Notes under the pieces: model-generated
Databases searched by the model: none
What the model was told of the DNA's origin: nothing
Seen by the model: only the letters and a program-made list of their open reading frames with translations
Part shown: piece after piece, positions 1-7,541 of the stretch
Layout: every line of letters begins with the position of its first letter
Position numbering within the stretch: the stretch's first letter is position 1
DNA from: Acidobacteriota bacterium
Lineage (GTDB): Bacteria > Acidobacteriota > Thermoanaerobaculia > Multivoradales > JAHEKO01
NCBI GenBank assembly: GCA_029861655.1
Contig: JAOTZA010000044.1
Coordinates: 1-15,100 of the forward strand
DNA: 15,100 bases
Direction: 5' to 3'
Made by a program: the position numbers and the translations under genes

Positions 1-630
1 CGCTTGGGCAATGTTGTAGCGCTTTGCAAAGTTTTCCGGTGAGACTTGGAAATGAATCTGGAAGCTCGTGTTACAGGCCTCGAGCATCACGTTGTCGTGC
101 TGCAGGATGAGCTCGTCGCGGCCTTTGATGCGGAAGTGGAAGCGGCCCCCGCGCAACCTGCTCATCGCCTTGTTGAGAGCGTAGTACCTGGGCATCGGAG
201 TCATGCTGTCGAGACCCAAATCGGCGACTTCGAGGGTCGGTAGAATGCCGATCAGAATGACTCTGGCGCCCTCGGCTTCCGCCGCCTCGCGAACCTCGTT
301 CAGGAGCTCAACGAGCTCGTTTTCGGTCCTTCGGAAGCAATCGCCGCCGAGTTGAACCGGGTCGAGATTGAACTCGAGGTTGAATTTTCCGAGTTCGGTG
401 GTCAGACGCGGGTCCGCGAAGCGCTCGAGCACCTCGAGCGCCAGCGGCGCCGGTCGGGAGGTCGCTCCCACCAGGAAAAGCTCCTGCTCGGCGCCCATCC
501 GGGTGACCCCCGACTCGACAACGCCGTCCCGCAGCATCTGCTCCAGAGCCCGCAGATCGGTCAGCAGCTTGGCGGTGAACTCGCGCAGGCCGCTCCCGTT
601 GGCGTTCCGTTGAATGTCGTGCTCGCCCAT
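1..630 (-). CDS. GCS2-type glutamate-cysteine ligase-like protein (N-terminal part, cut by window edge)
   Basis: The first 210 residues are visible; the C-terminus lies beyond position 1. The reading frame is open from the ATG at 630 to the edge, and a TAA lies in frame upstream, so 630 is the only normal start. The ribosome site is weak (GGCGG). Recognisable GCS2 features are MGAEQELFLV (residues 45-54, the acidic metal/ATP-binding strand), GKFNLEFNLDP (81-91) and EACNTSFQIHFQV (184-196, the family's TSxQxH signature). GCS2 enzymes ligate glutamate to cysteine or another amine using ATP. The MGEH start and the spacing before the first motif resemble long GCS2 proteins of Bacteroidota and Acidobacteriota that can carry CBS domains, which would lie outside this window. 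The family call is firm; the real substrate is unknown. The gene follows pntB on the same strand after 121 bp and seems to have its own promoter. Confidence 0.8.
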   Translation of the reverse strand, partial: MGEHDIQRNANGSGLREFTAKLLTDLRALEQMLRDGVVESGVTRMGAEQELFLVGATSRPAPLALEVLERFADPRLTTELGKFNLEFNLDPVQLGGDCFRRTENELVELLNEVREAAEAEGARVILIGILPTLEVADLGLDSMTPMPRYYALNKAMSRLRGGRFHFRIKGRDELILQHDNVMLEACNTSFQIHFQVSPENFAKRYNIAQA

Positions 631-678
631 AATCCGCCGGCCTCGACAACCGGGCAGTACAAACCGTTGGTTGAGTAG

Positions 679-707
679 ATGTTAGACCCACGCGCCCGAC
701 CTGCCAA
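679..707 (-). promoter_or_regulatory. Candidate sigma70-like promoter for the GCS2-type gene
   Basis: On the minus strand TTGGCA (707-702) is followed by exactly 17 bases and TAACAT (684-679). This is a good match to -35 and -10 boxes. The predicted transcript would start near 672 and give a leader of about 40 bases before the ATG at 630. It lies in the only sizeable gap between pntB and this gene. No experimental support; assigned from consensus alone. Confidence 0.4.
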
Positions 708-751
708 GTCGCGTCGCGGCGGCGGCGAGGCGAAGAACGTGCCTCCCTTTG

Positions 752-2176
752 CTAGGCGGCTGCCGACAGTTCTTTGAGTTCCGCGAGGATCGCTTGCAGA
801 ATCTTCTTGCCGTCGCCAAAGACCATCATCGTGTTGTCGCGTTCGAAAAGCTCGTTCTTGATTCCCGCGAATCCGGGGCTCAGGCTGCGCTTGATCATCA
901 GCACCGTCTGAGCCTCAAAGACCCTGAGGATTGGCATTCCGTGGATCGGGCTGTCCGGATCGGTCTCGGCCGCCGGGTTAACGACGTCGTTGGCACCTAC
1001 GACGATCACCGCGTCGGTCGTCCTCATCTCCGGGTTGGCCGCATCCATCTCGATCAGCTTCTCGTAGGGAACATCGGCGTCGGCGAGAAGAACATTCATG
1101 TGGCCCGGCATGCGGCCCGCGACAGGGTGAATCGCGTAGGTGACCTTCGCCCCATGGCTCTCGAGCAGGTCCGCGAGTTCGCGGGCGGCATGCTGGGCCT
1201 GAGCGACGGCGAGACCGTAGCCGGGTACGATGACGACCGATTCCGCCGACTCTAGAACCATCGCGGCCTCCTCGGCCGAGTAGGAACTGACGTTCTGGTA
1301 CTCGCTATCGTCGCCGGCCGCTGTTTCGCCAAAACCGGAAAACAGGACATTGCCCAGCGAACGGTTCATAGCTACGCACATGATCTGCGTCAGGATGAGG
1401 CCGGAGGCGCCAACCAGTGCGCCGCTGATGATCAGGACATTGCTGCCGAGGACAAAACCGGTTGCAGAGGCGGCCAGCCCGGAAAGCGAGTTCAAGAGCG
1501 AAATCACCACCGGCATGTCGGCACCGCCGATCGGGATTACCATCAGGATTCCGACGATCAGACTGACCGCCGCGACCACCAGGCAGGCCAGCCGCGTGGC
1601 GTCGGAGTCGGTGGTGAAAAAGGCCAGCGCCCAACCGGCGACGGCCACTCCCAGAACGAGCACCGCATTGACGTAGTGTCTGCCGGGAAGCATGATCGGT
1701 CGACCACGTAGACGACCGCTGAGTTTCAGAAAGGCTACGACGCTACCGCTGAAGGTGACGCAGCCGATAAGAAAAGACAAGAAGACAGTGACTGCGGCGC
1801 TGCCGCCGAGGGTTGCAGCCACGGTTGCCGTCGTGTTGGATTCGATCAGTTCGAGCCATAGCACGGAAGCCGCCACCAGCGCCGAAGCGCCACCTCCGAA
1901 TCCGTTGAAGAGAGCGACCATCTCGGGCATTGCCGTCATTTGAACCCGGACCGCGGCAATCGCTCCGATGGTGCTGCCCACCGCGAGGCCGGCGACGATC
2001 CAGCGGTAGTCGATCGAACCCAATTCGAGCAAGGTGGTGGCGACGGCGATCAACATGGCCAGTGCGGCCAGGGCGTTTCCACGACGTGCGGTTCGCACTC
2101 GAGTCAGGCCCTTCAAGCCGACGATAAAAAGCACCGCCGAGACGAGATAGAGAAGTGAGAAGACGTCGGATTTCAT
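752..2176 (-). CDS. pntB: NAD(P) transhydrogenase subunit beta
   Basis: This 474-residue protein is full length for PntB. Together with PntAA and PntAB it forms the membrane transhydrogenase that moves hydride from NADH to NADP+, driven by proton entry. Residues 1 to about 280 are a hydrophobic domain II with about eight or nine membrane segments, including MPEMVALFNGFGG (83-95), a conserved loop of the family. Residues about 300-474 form domain III, the NADP(H)-binding Rossmann domain: VPGYGLAVAQAQ (317-328), HPVAGRMPGHMNVLLA (350-365), GANDVVNPAA (394-403), KRSLSPGFAGIKNELF (429-444) and MVFGDGKK (451-458). The start is an ATG, 12 bp after the pntAB stop, so it is co-transcribed. The stop is TAG. 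Identification is secure. Confidence 0.97.
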   Translation of the reverse strand: MKSDVFSLLYLVSAVLFIVGLKGLTRVRTARRGNALAALAMLIAVATTLLELGSIDYRWIVAGLAVGSTIGAIAAVRVQMTAMPEMVALFNGFGGGASALVAASVLWLELIESNTTATVAATLGGSAAVTVFLSFLIGCVTFSGSVVAFLKLSGRLRGRPIMLPGRHYVNAVLVLGVAVAGWALAFFTTDSDATRLACLVVAAVSLIVGILMVIPIGGADMPVVISLLNSLSGLAASATGFVLGSNVLIISGALVGASGLILTQIMCVAMNRSLGNVLFSGFGETAAGDDSEYQNVSSYSAEEAAMVLESAESVVIVPGYGLAVAQAQHAARELADLLESHGAKVTYAIHPVAGRMPGHMNVLLADADVPYEKLIEMDAANPEMRTTDAVIVVGANDVVNPAAETDPDSPIHGMPILRVFEAQTVLMIKRSLSPGFAGIKNELFERDNTMMVFGDGKKILQAILAELKELSAAA

Positions 2177-2188
2177 GATGGAGCTCGT

Positions 2189-2479
2189 CTATGACTTGCG
2201 CTTGCGACCGAACATGCCGAGCATGCGGTCGGTGACCAGAAAACCGCCGACGACGTTGATCGTCGCAAAAACGATGGCGACAAAGGCCAGAACGGCACTC
2301 GCGTTGAGTCCTCCCATACGGGCGGCGAAGACCGCGCCCACCAGGGTGATGCCGGAGATTGCGTTGGCCCCCGACATCAGAGGCGTGTGGAGGGTCGGTG
2401 GGATCTTGGTGATGATCTCGAAGCCGACAAAGATGGCCAGCACGAAGACGTACAATCCGATGAGTAGTGGACCGATCAC
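2189..2479 (-). CDS. pntAB: NAD(P) transhydrogenase subunit alpha part 2 (membrane part)
   Basis: A 96-residue hydrophobic protein corresponding to the C-terminal membrane portion of E. coli PntA. It is a separate polypeptide here, as in Rhodospirillum rubrum. It has about three membrane segments; the family motif TKIPPTLHTPLMSGANAISG is at residues 25-44 and VNVVGGFLVTDRM-like sequence (INVVGGFLVTDRM) is at 74-86. It forms part of the proton channel with PntB. The start codon is GTG and overlaps the TGA of pntAA by four bases (GTGA, 2476-2479), a classic sign of translational coupling. The last residues (GRKRKS) are basic and probably cytoplasmic. Confidence 0.96.
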   Translation of the reverse strand: MIGPLLIGLYVFVLAIFVGFEIITKIPPTLHTPLMSGANAISGITLVGAVFAARMGGLNASAVLAFVAIVFATINVVGGFLVTDRMLGMFGRKRKS

Positions 2480-3639
2480 GAGACGAGCTCCTTGTCTTGG
2501 CCGACGGTCGGTTGCGGAGCCGGCGATTCGGCGAAGTGAGGGTGGACAACCCGGCCGCCAAACGTAAGCAGCGTCCCGGCAAGGATCTCGTCGTCACGGT
2601 CGAGTTCGAGTGAATCCTCTCCCATCGCGTGCTCGAGCAGAGCCAGGAGGTTGCGCGCGTAGAGGACACTCGCGTCGTGTGGCATGGACGCCGCCAGATT
2701 GCTGGGGCCGAGGATCAAGACACCGTCCACATTTGTTTCTTCGTCCGCTCTCGTCAGCACGCAGTTGCCGCCGCTGCCCGCCGCCAGATCGATGATCACC
2801 GCACCCGGCTTCATCAAGGCGACCATTTCCTCGTCGAGCAAGACAGGGGGCTTCTTCCCGGGGACCTGGGCTGTCGTCACCACGACGCTTGCCGCGCCAA
2901 CGTGCTGTTTCAGGATTTCGCGCTGGCGGTGGAGAAAGTCGGCGGTCATTTCCTTGGCGTAACCGCCGCCGGCGTCTCCCTTCTCCTCGGTTGGCAGCTC
3001 GATAAAGCGTCCACCGAGCGATTCGATCTCTTCCTTGACCGCAGCTCGAATGTCGGAAACCTCGACCACGGCGCCCAGTCGTTTCGCGGTCGCCACGGCC
3101 TGTAGACCTGCGACCCCGGCTCCCATGACGACGACACGCGCCGGTGGGATCGTTCCGGCGGCGGTCATCAGCAGCGGGAAGTAACGATCCAGCCGGCTCG
3201 CGGCGAGCAGGACCGCCTTGTAACCCGCGATCGACGCTTGAGACGACAGAGCGTCCATCGATTGGGCCAGCGTGGTCCTCGGCAGCAGCTCGAGGGCCAG
3301 AGAATTGATGCCCTTTTGGGCCAGCAGCGCGACCGTCTCTTTCTCACGATAGGGCGATAACAGGCCCGCGACGGTTGCGCCCTGGCGTAGTCGTCCGATT
3401 TCCTCTTCGGTCAGGGGGCCGACCTTCAAGAGCACATCGGCGTCGCCGCCGCCGGCGGCTCCGGCCTCGAGCTTGGCGCCGGCTTCTTCGTAAAGATCGT
3501 CGCCAAAACCCGACTCGACTCCGGCACCGGGTTCGACAGCAACGGTAAAGCCCAGTTCAACCATCTTGGCGACCGTCTCCGGGGTCGCCGCGACCCGGGT
3601 CTCACCGGTAGCGCGCTCTTTTGGAATGTAGATCTTCAT
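2476..3639 (-). CDS. pntAA: NAD(P) transhydrogenase subunit alpha part 1 (NAD-binding)
   Basis: A 387-residue soluble domain I, normal length for split PntA. It resembles alanine dehydrogenase and binds NAD(H). The sequence shows MKIYIPKERATGETRVAATP at the N-terminus, LAQSMDALSSQASIAGYKAV (124-143), the Rossmann loop VMGAGVAGLQAVATAKRLGA (171-190), and AGSGGNCVLT (287-296). The open frame continues 108 codons upstream to 3963, but the family N-terminus begins exactly at the ATG at 3639, and the extension would run across tmk. No clear Shine-Dalgarno precedes the ATG; the mRNA may be nearly leaderless (see the promoter entry). First gene of the pntAA-pntAB-pntB operon and divergent from tmk. 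Confidence 0.96.
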   Translation of the reverse strand: MKIYIPKERATGETRVAATPETVAKMVELGFTVAVEPGAGVESGFGDDLYEEAGAKLEAGAAGGGDADVLLKVGPLTEEEIGRLRQGATVAGLLSPYREKETVALLAQKGINSLALELLPRTTLAQSMDALSSQASIAGYKAVLLAASRLDRYFPLLMTAAGTIPPARVVVMGAGVAGLQAVATAKRLGAVVEVSDIRAAVKEEIESLGGRFIELPTEEKGDAGGGYAKEMTADFLHRQREILKQHVGAASVVVTTAQVPGKKPPVLLDEEMVALMKPGAVIIDLAAGSGGNCVLTRADEETNVDGVLILGPSNLAASMPHDASVLYARNLLALLEHAMGEDSLELDRDDEILAGTLLTFGGRVVHPHFAESPAPQPTVGQDKELVS

Positions 3640-3649
3640 GGCCGGACGA

Positions 3650-3678
3650 ATACTCGCCAAGCGACGCGTCGCTGTCAA
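3650..3678 (-). promoter_or_regulatory. Candidate promoter of the pnt operon with an internal palindrome
   Basis: On the minus strand a perfect TTGACA (3678-3673) is followed by 17 bases and a weaker GAGTAT (3655-3650). The predicted start point lies only a few bases before the pntAA ATG at 3639, which would explain the missing ribosome site. The spacer contains the 12-bp palindrome GCGACGCGTCGC (3661-3672), 14 bp when the flanking A/T pair is counted. That is a suitable place for a repressor or other dimeric regulator to bind. Consensus-based inference. Confidence 0.4.
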
Positions 3679-3711
3679 GCGCCTTCCCACCCCGGGACAC
3701 GGGTCGTGGCG

Positions 3712-3720
3712 TGCTATTTT
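3712..3720 (+). promoter_or_regulatory. Candidate extended -10 element for tmk
   Basis: TGCTATTTT fits an extended -10 (TGn plus TATTTT). No good -35 is visible upstream. Transcription would start around 3727, just before the tmk ATG at 3730, giving a leaderless or nearly leaderless message. Weak evidence on its own. Confidence 0.25.
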
Positions 3721-3729
3721 GAGTGGGAG

Positions 3730-4389
3730 ATGGGTCGACCTCTTTTCATCACGTTCGAGGGTTTGGACGGAAGCGGCAAGTCGACGCATCTGAGGCGTGC
3801 GCGACGGTGGTTCGTAGAGGCCGGGATGCCGGTGATCGAGACTCAGGAGCCCGGCGGGACGCCGCTCGGGAAAGCTATCCGGGAGGTATTTCTGGATCCC
3901 GCTTGGACGAGTCTCGACGGAACCGTCGAAACGCTGATGGTCTTTGCCAGCCGCCGCCAGCATCTACTCGAAGTCATCGAACCGGCGATTGAGAGCGGCT
4001 CCTACGTCCTCTGCGATCGTTTCACCGACTCGACCTATGCGTACCAGGGATACGGTCGTGGAGTGTCCCAAGCGCTCCTGAGAAGAGCCGATGAGCTGGC
4101 CACCGGCGGCAGGACCCCGGATCGAACGTTGCTATTCGATCTGCCCGCCGAGGTGGCTCGGCGGCGGGGACACTCGCCTTCGCGCCAGCTCCGCGACGGC
4201 GGGATCGACCGGCTCGACTCCGAGGACCTCGCCTTCTACGAGCGCGTTCGCCGGGGATATCTGGCGCTGGCGGAGAGGTCACCCGAACGCTTCTTCCTGA
4301 TCGACTCCTCGGGCAGCCTCGACGATACCGAGGGCAACGTTCGCCGAGCGCTGGCGGATCTGATCCCTTCGCTGGAGACCGTTCGTTGA
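3730..4389 (+). CDS. tmk: Thymidylate kinase
   Basis: Phosphorylates dTMP to dTDP with ATP in dTTP synthesis. With the ATG at 3730 the protein is 219 residues, close to the family norm of 205-215. Visible motifs are the P-loop GLDGSGKST (11-19), EPGGT (40-44), the DRF motif with DRFTDSTYAYQGYGRG (96-111) and the LID region around RDGGIDRLDSEDLAFYERV (155-173). The P-loop lacks the arginine of the eukaryotic type, and arginines sit around the LID, as in bacterial enzymes. A GTG at 3706 would add eight residues (MACYFEWE) that do not look like family sequence, so I prefer 3730, although the GGGAG just before it is too close to be a normal ribosome site. It overlaps holB by 4 bp. Confidence 0.95.
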   Translation: MGRPLFITFEGLDGSGKSTHLRRARRWFVEAGMPVIETQEPGGTPLGKAIREVFLDPAWTSLDGTVETLMVFASRRQHLLEVIEPAIESGSYVLCDRFTDSTYAYQGYGRGVSQALLRRADELATGGRTPDRTLLFDLPAEVARRRGHSPSRQLRDGGIDRLDSEDLAFYERVRRGYLALAERSPERFFLIDSSGSLDDTEGNVRRALADLIPSLETVR

Positions 4390-5222
4390 CATCGCTCGCT
4401 ATCGACGCCGCTCTGGAGGTCGCCGCGGCGGGTAATCTCTACCCCGCGGTTATTCTGCACGGCGCAGATCTGGAGCGTCGGCGTGAGACGGCGCTACTGC
4501 TGGGCCGGATCCTGCTTTGTTCGGCGCCGGCCGACCGGCGGCCCTGTGAGCAATGCCGAAACTGTCGTCGCATCGTCTGGCCTGGTTCGGACGGCGGCTT
4601 CCACCCTGACTTTCAAGTTCTAGAGAGGGATCTCAAGACCGTCACTTCGGTCGAGGCGACAAAACAATTTCTGCGCGGTGCGCATGTGTCGCCCTTTGAG
4701 GCACGTGGTCAGGTGTTTGTAATCGCCAGTGCCGAGACTCTCAATGGTGAGGCGGCCAACGCGTTGCTCAAGACCCTCGAGGAACCGCCAACCAGCGCGC
4801 CACGCCATTTTCTGCTGCTGGCGCCCTCCCAGCTCGATCTGCTCCCAACGCTGCGCAGCCGGTCACTGGCGATCTTTCTGGGTACGGGTTCGCGGCCGCG
4901 AGGAGAGGATCTGGTGGTTCTTGCCGGGGAGTTATCGGCGGCGCTTTCCGCCTACTCGGAGAGTGGCAATACCGCCGAGTTGGTGGCGGCAGCTAAGATC
5001 CTCAAACAGGCCGGCAGCTTCAAGGACGCGGGTGCCAGCGAGCCCTGGGAGCGCGCGGCGTCTGTGGTGCTGCGCGCGGCGAAGTCAGCCGGACCGGACC
5101 GAGGCCGGCTCCTGCGGCTGGCTCAGGACTTGCTCGAGGCGCCACCGCTCAGGGCGCGCGGTGTCTCACCTGACCGGCTGCTAGAAGGCAGGATTCATCA
5201 GCGTCTTGCCGGTGTATCATGA
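4386..5222 (+). CDS. holB: DNA polymerase III delta-prime subunit (clamp loader)
   Basis: A 278-residue AAA+ family protein. The start is TTG and overlaps the tmk stop (TTGA, 4386-4389), so translation is probably coupled; tmk-holB is a common bacterial pair. Delta-prime is the stator of the clamp loader that opens the beta clamp. The zinc module is seen as C45, C54, C57 and C60. The Walker A position (around HGADLERRRETA, 25-36) is degenerate, as expected for delta-prime, which does not bind ATP. NALLKTLEEPP (125-135) is the most conserved stretch of the family. The usual SRC motif reads SRS (158-160): the arginine finger is retained and the cysteine replaced. The C-terminal collar domain is short and divergent. 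Confidence 0.92.
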   Translation: MTSLAIDAALEVAAAGNLYPAVILHGADLERRRETALLLGRILLCSAPADRRPCEQCRNCRRIVWPGSDGGFHPDFQVLERDLKTVTSVEATKQFLRGAHVSPFEARGQVFVIASAETLNGEAANALLKTLEEPPTSAPRHFLLLAPSQLDLLPTLRSRSLAIFLGTGSRPRGEDLVVLAGELSAALSAYSESGNTAELVAAAKILKQAGSFKDAGASEPWERAASVVLRAAKSAGPDRGRLLRLAQDLLEAPPLRARGVSPDRLLEGRIHQRLAGVS

Positions 5223-5235
5223 CGGCCTCACGCAC

Positions 5236-5254
5236 CGACCGAGTCCTTCGGTCG
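5236..5254. other. Small perfect hairpin between holB and the DsbA-like gene
   Basis: CGACCGA (5236-5242) and TCGGTCG (5248-5254) form a 7-bp stem with a 5-base loop, 14 bp after the holB stop. No run of T follows, so it is not a standard intrinsic terminator; it may attenuate or stabilise RNA ends. Confidence 0.35.
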
Positions 5255-5284
5255 CGATGATCTCGAAAAAAGGAAGAACGAGCG

Positions 5285-6346
5285 ATGAAAGAAGAGAACA
5301 GAAAAACTGTGTCGCGACTGGGACTTCTTGTGGCGGTTTTTGGTGTCGTGCTCCTGGGCCTTTGGGCGTTTTCCGAGGGCGACCTGGCGGCGGAGGAGGC
5401 GTTGAAGGGGGCGGACGATAAGGTGTTGGCGACCGTTGGCGATCACACCGTGACTCGGCGCGAGGTGGAAGAAAAGATCGCCTCCGGACTTCGAGAACTC
5501 GAGCAGAAGCGCTACGAGATGCTCCAGCAGGGGCTCGACCTGATTGTGCGCGAGAAGATGGTCGAGCTTGCCGCCGCGGAGATGGGCATGCTACCCGAGG
5601 CGTTGGTCGAGCAGGAGGTTCAGGCAAAAATCGCCCCGGTGACCGACGGGCAGGTGGACGAGTTCTACGAGGCCAGAAAGTCGCAGATCCAGCAGCCCAA
5701 AACAGAGGTCGCGGGTCAGATCCGCGATTACCTCGAGCAACAACAGGGTGTCGAGGCGTACGCGACTTTTGTCGACGGCCTGCGCGGTAAATACAAGGTA
5801 GAGACTTTTCTCGATCCGTTACGGGTGGAGGTGGCTTCGACCGGGCCCGCAAAAGGCCCGGAAGACGCGCCCGTGACGATTGTCGAGTTCTCCGATTTCG
5901 AGTGCCCCTATTGTTCGCGGGTGGTGCCGACACTCGACAAGGTAAGTGACACCTACGGCGACAAGGTGCGAATCGTTTTTCGTCAGTTTCCGTTGTCGAG
6001 CATCCATGCAAACGCCCAAAAGGCCGCCGAAGCGTCGCTGTGCGCCAACGAACAGGGGAAGTTCTGGGAGATGCACGACTCGATGTTTGCCAGCCAGCGT
6101 GCGCTGGGGGTGGAAGCCTTGAAGAACAAGGCTACCGAGCTCGACATGGAACCCGACCGGTTCAACGACTGTCTGGACTCGAGCCGCTACGCGGAACAGG
6201 TTGCCGGGGATCTTGAAGCGGGCCAGGCCGCGGGGGTCTCGGGGACACCCGCGCTGTTTGTCAACGGCAGGTTTCTCAACGGCGCACAGCCTTATGAATC
6301 GGTTGCCCAGGTGATCGACGACGAACTGCGTCGCGCCGGTCTGTGA
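5285..6346 (+). CDS. Membrane-anchored DsbA-family thiol oxidoreductase with SurA_N-like N-terminal region
   Basis: 353 residues. The start ATG has a fair ribosome site (GGAAG eight bases upstream). Residues 11-29 are a single hydrophobic segment after a basic start, so the protein is an exported anchor or lipid-free signal-anchored type, with the rest in the periplasm. Residues about 45-175 are helical and charged, beginning VLATVGDHTVTRREVEEKI (47-65), which resembles the N-terminal chaperone part of SurA/PrsA-like proteins; the parvulin isomerase domain is absent. Residues about 190-353 form a DsbA-like thioredoxin fold: the active site CPYC (207-210) in FSDFECPYCSRVVP, the cis-proline in SGTPALFVNGRF (319-330), and an extra cysteine pair C253 and C296 typical of this subfamily. 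It is expected to catalyse disulfide formation or exchange in exported proteins. No DsbB/VKOR partner is in the window. Confidence 0.88.
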   Translation: MKEENRKTVSRLGLLVAVFGVVLLGLWAFSEGDLAAEEALKGADDKVLATVGDHTVTRREVEEKIASGLRELEQKRYEMLQQGLDLIVREKMVELAAAEMGMLPEALVEQEVQAKIAPVTDGQVDEFYEARKSQIQQPKTEVAGQIRDYLEQQQGVEAYATFVDGLRGKYKVETFLDPLRVEVASTGPAKGPEDAPVTIVEFSDFECPYCSRVVPTLDKVSDTYGDKVRIVFRQFPLSSIHANAQKAAEASLCANEQGKFWEMHDSMFASQRALGVEALKNKATELDMEPDRFNDCLDSSRYAEQVAGDLEAGQAAGVSGTPALFVNGRFLNGAQPYESVAQVIDDELRRAGL

Positions 6347-6389
6347 TCGGCGCGCATCCGACGACTTCAACGGCACCTACTCACAGACG

Positions 6390-6410
6390 GGTTGGCTGCT
6401 AGCGGCAACC
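6390..6410. other. Imperfect hairpin in the gap before the GMP gene
   Basis: GGTTG-GCT (6390-6397) can pair with AGC-GG-CAACC (6401-6410), with two bulged bases, followed by a T-containing stretch (TTCGGTTTCT). It may be a weak terminator for the DsbA-like gene. The rest of the 128-bp gap (6347-6474) shows no clear promoter. Confidence 0.25.
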
Positions 6411-6474
6411 TTCGGTTTCTAGCTGCGGTGATACCCTGCTCGGCCGGCGACCGTCTAGGAGTCGCGCCAACGAG

Positions 6475-7533
6475 ATGAGCAAGAAGAACCGGCTGCGAGC
6501 CCTGATCCTGGCTGGCGGCAGCGGTACCCGTTTCTGGCCGCTCAGCCGTCGTCGTCGGCCGAAACAGCTGATCCCGCTGGATGGAGGGCGAAGCCTCATA
6601 CAGGACACGCTGGATCGGCTGGCGCCGCTGGTGGCGCCTTCCGAGGTCTGGGTATGCACCACCCGGGCACTGCTCCGAGATGTCCGGTCGCAGTTGCCGG
6701 AGGTGCCCCGCGAGCAGATTCTCGCAGAGCCGATGGGTCGTAACACGGCGGCGGCCATTGGCTGGTCTCTTCACCGGATGGGCGCGGTGGATGGTGGCGT
6801 CGCCGTTCTGCCGGCCGATCACCGGATGACCGACCCGGGCGCCTTCCGTGACGGTCTCGAAGTTGCCCACCAGGCGGTGAGAACCCACGACTGCGTCATG
6901 ACGCTCGGTGTCCGCCCGACCCGCGCGGAGACTGGTTACGGCTATCTCGAGGTCGGGGAGACTCTGGGGTCGAACGCGAATGTGCGGCGTGTGTCGCGGT
7001 TCCGCGAGAAGCCCGACATCGCTACCGCAAAACGCTACTACGAGAGTGGAGATTTCTTGTGGAACGCGGGCATTTTTGTATTCCGCGACAAGCGCCTGCT
7101 GGAACTCCTCCGGGAGTTCGAACCCGAGATCGGTGGGGGCCTCGATGCGATTGCCGGTCGTCCCGAAGAAATCGACGGGCTTTACGCCGAACTTCCCGCC
7201 GTTTCTATCGACTATGCGGTGATGGAGCGTTGCTCGGATTTGGCGACGGTGGCGCTCGATTGCGGCTGGAGTGACCTGGGATCCTGGGAGGCTCTTGCGG
7301 AGGTGCTGCCGGTCGATGACGACGGGAACGCGACGCGCGGTGACGTGGTGAGCATCGAAGGAGACGGCAATGTCTTGTTTGCCGACCAGGGCACGATCGC
7401 CGTTGCCGGTGTATCCGACCTAGTTGTGGTGCGCACCCGAGACGCGGTTCTCGTGGTACCCAAACAGCAGTCGCAGAAGGTCAAGCAGATCGTGGAGCTG
7501 CTCGAGAAGAAGTCGCGGCGGGATCTTCTCTAG
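6475..7533 (+). CDS. manC: Mannose-1-phosphate guanylyltransferase (single domain)
   Basis: A 352-residue nucleotidyltransferase that makes GDP-mannose from mannose-1-phosphate and GTP, for polysaccharide or glycan synthesis. The signature GGSGTRFWPLSRRRRPKQ (14-31) is present, as are EPMGRNTAAAI (85-95), LPADH (112-116), FREKP, FLWNAGIFVFR, DYAVMER and CGWSDLGSWEAL. It lacks the C-terminal phosphomannose isomerase domain of E. coli-type bifunctional ManC. The ATG at 6475 starts two to eight residues before the first beta strand, as in relatives; the ribosome site is weak (ACGAG). No sugar-processing neighbours are seen, so the end product cannot be inferred. The stop TAG is followed eight bases later by the trmB ATG. 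The enzyme call is firm; the symbol follows common usage. Confidence 0.93.
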   Translation: MSKKNRLRALILAGGSGTRFWPLSRRRRPKQLIPLDGGRSLIQDTLDRLAPLVAPSEVWVCTTRALLRDVRSQLPEVPREQILAEPMGRNTAAAIGWSLHRMGAVDGGVAVLPADHRMTDPGAFRDGLEVAHQAVRTHDCVMTLGVRPTRAETGYGYLEVGETLGSNANVRRVSRFREKPDIATAKRYYESGDFLWNAGIFVFRDKRLLELLREFEPEIGGGLDAIAGRPEEIDGLYAELPAVSIDYAVMERCSDLATVALDCGWSDLGSWEALAEVLPVDDDGNATRGDVVSIEGDGNVLFADQGTIAVAGVSDLVVVRTRDAVLVVPKQQSQKVKQIVELLEKKSRRDLL

Positions 7534-7541
7534 CAGCCTCC

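Noticed and set aside
46..243. Small plus-strand open frame at the left edge
   Set aside because: It is antisense to the GCS2-type ligase, whose conserved motifs are read on the minus strand.
1743..2669. A 308-codon minus-strand open frame over pntB/pntAB/pntAA
   Set aside because: It is out of frame with three well-identified transhydrogenase genes and its translation is arginine/serine-rich without any family resemblance.
3640..3963. N-terminal extension of pntAA by 108 codons
   Set aside because: The extra residues do not resemble PntA and would overlap the tmk coding region; the family start is exactly at 3639.
5236..5254. Intrinsic terminator after holB
   Set aside because: The stem is perfect but short and is followed by purines, not by a T run; kept only as a hairpin.
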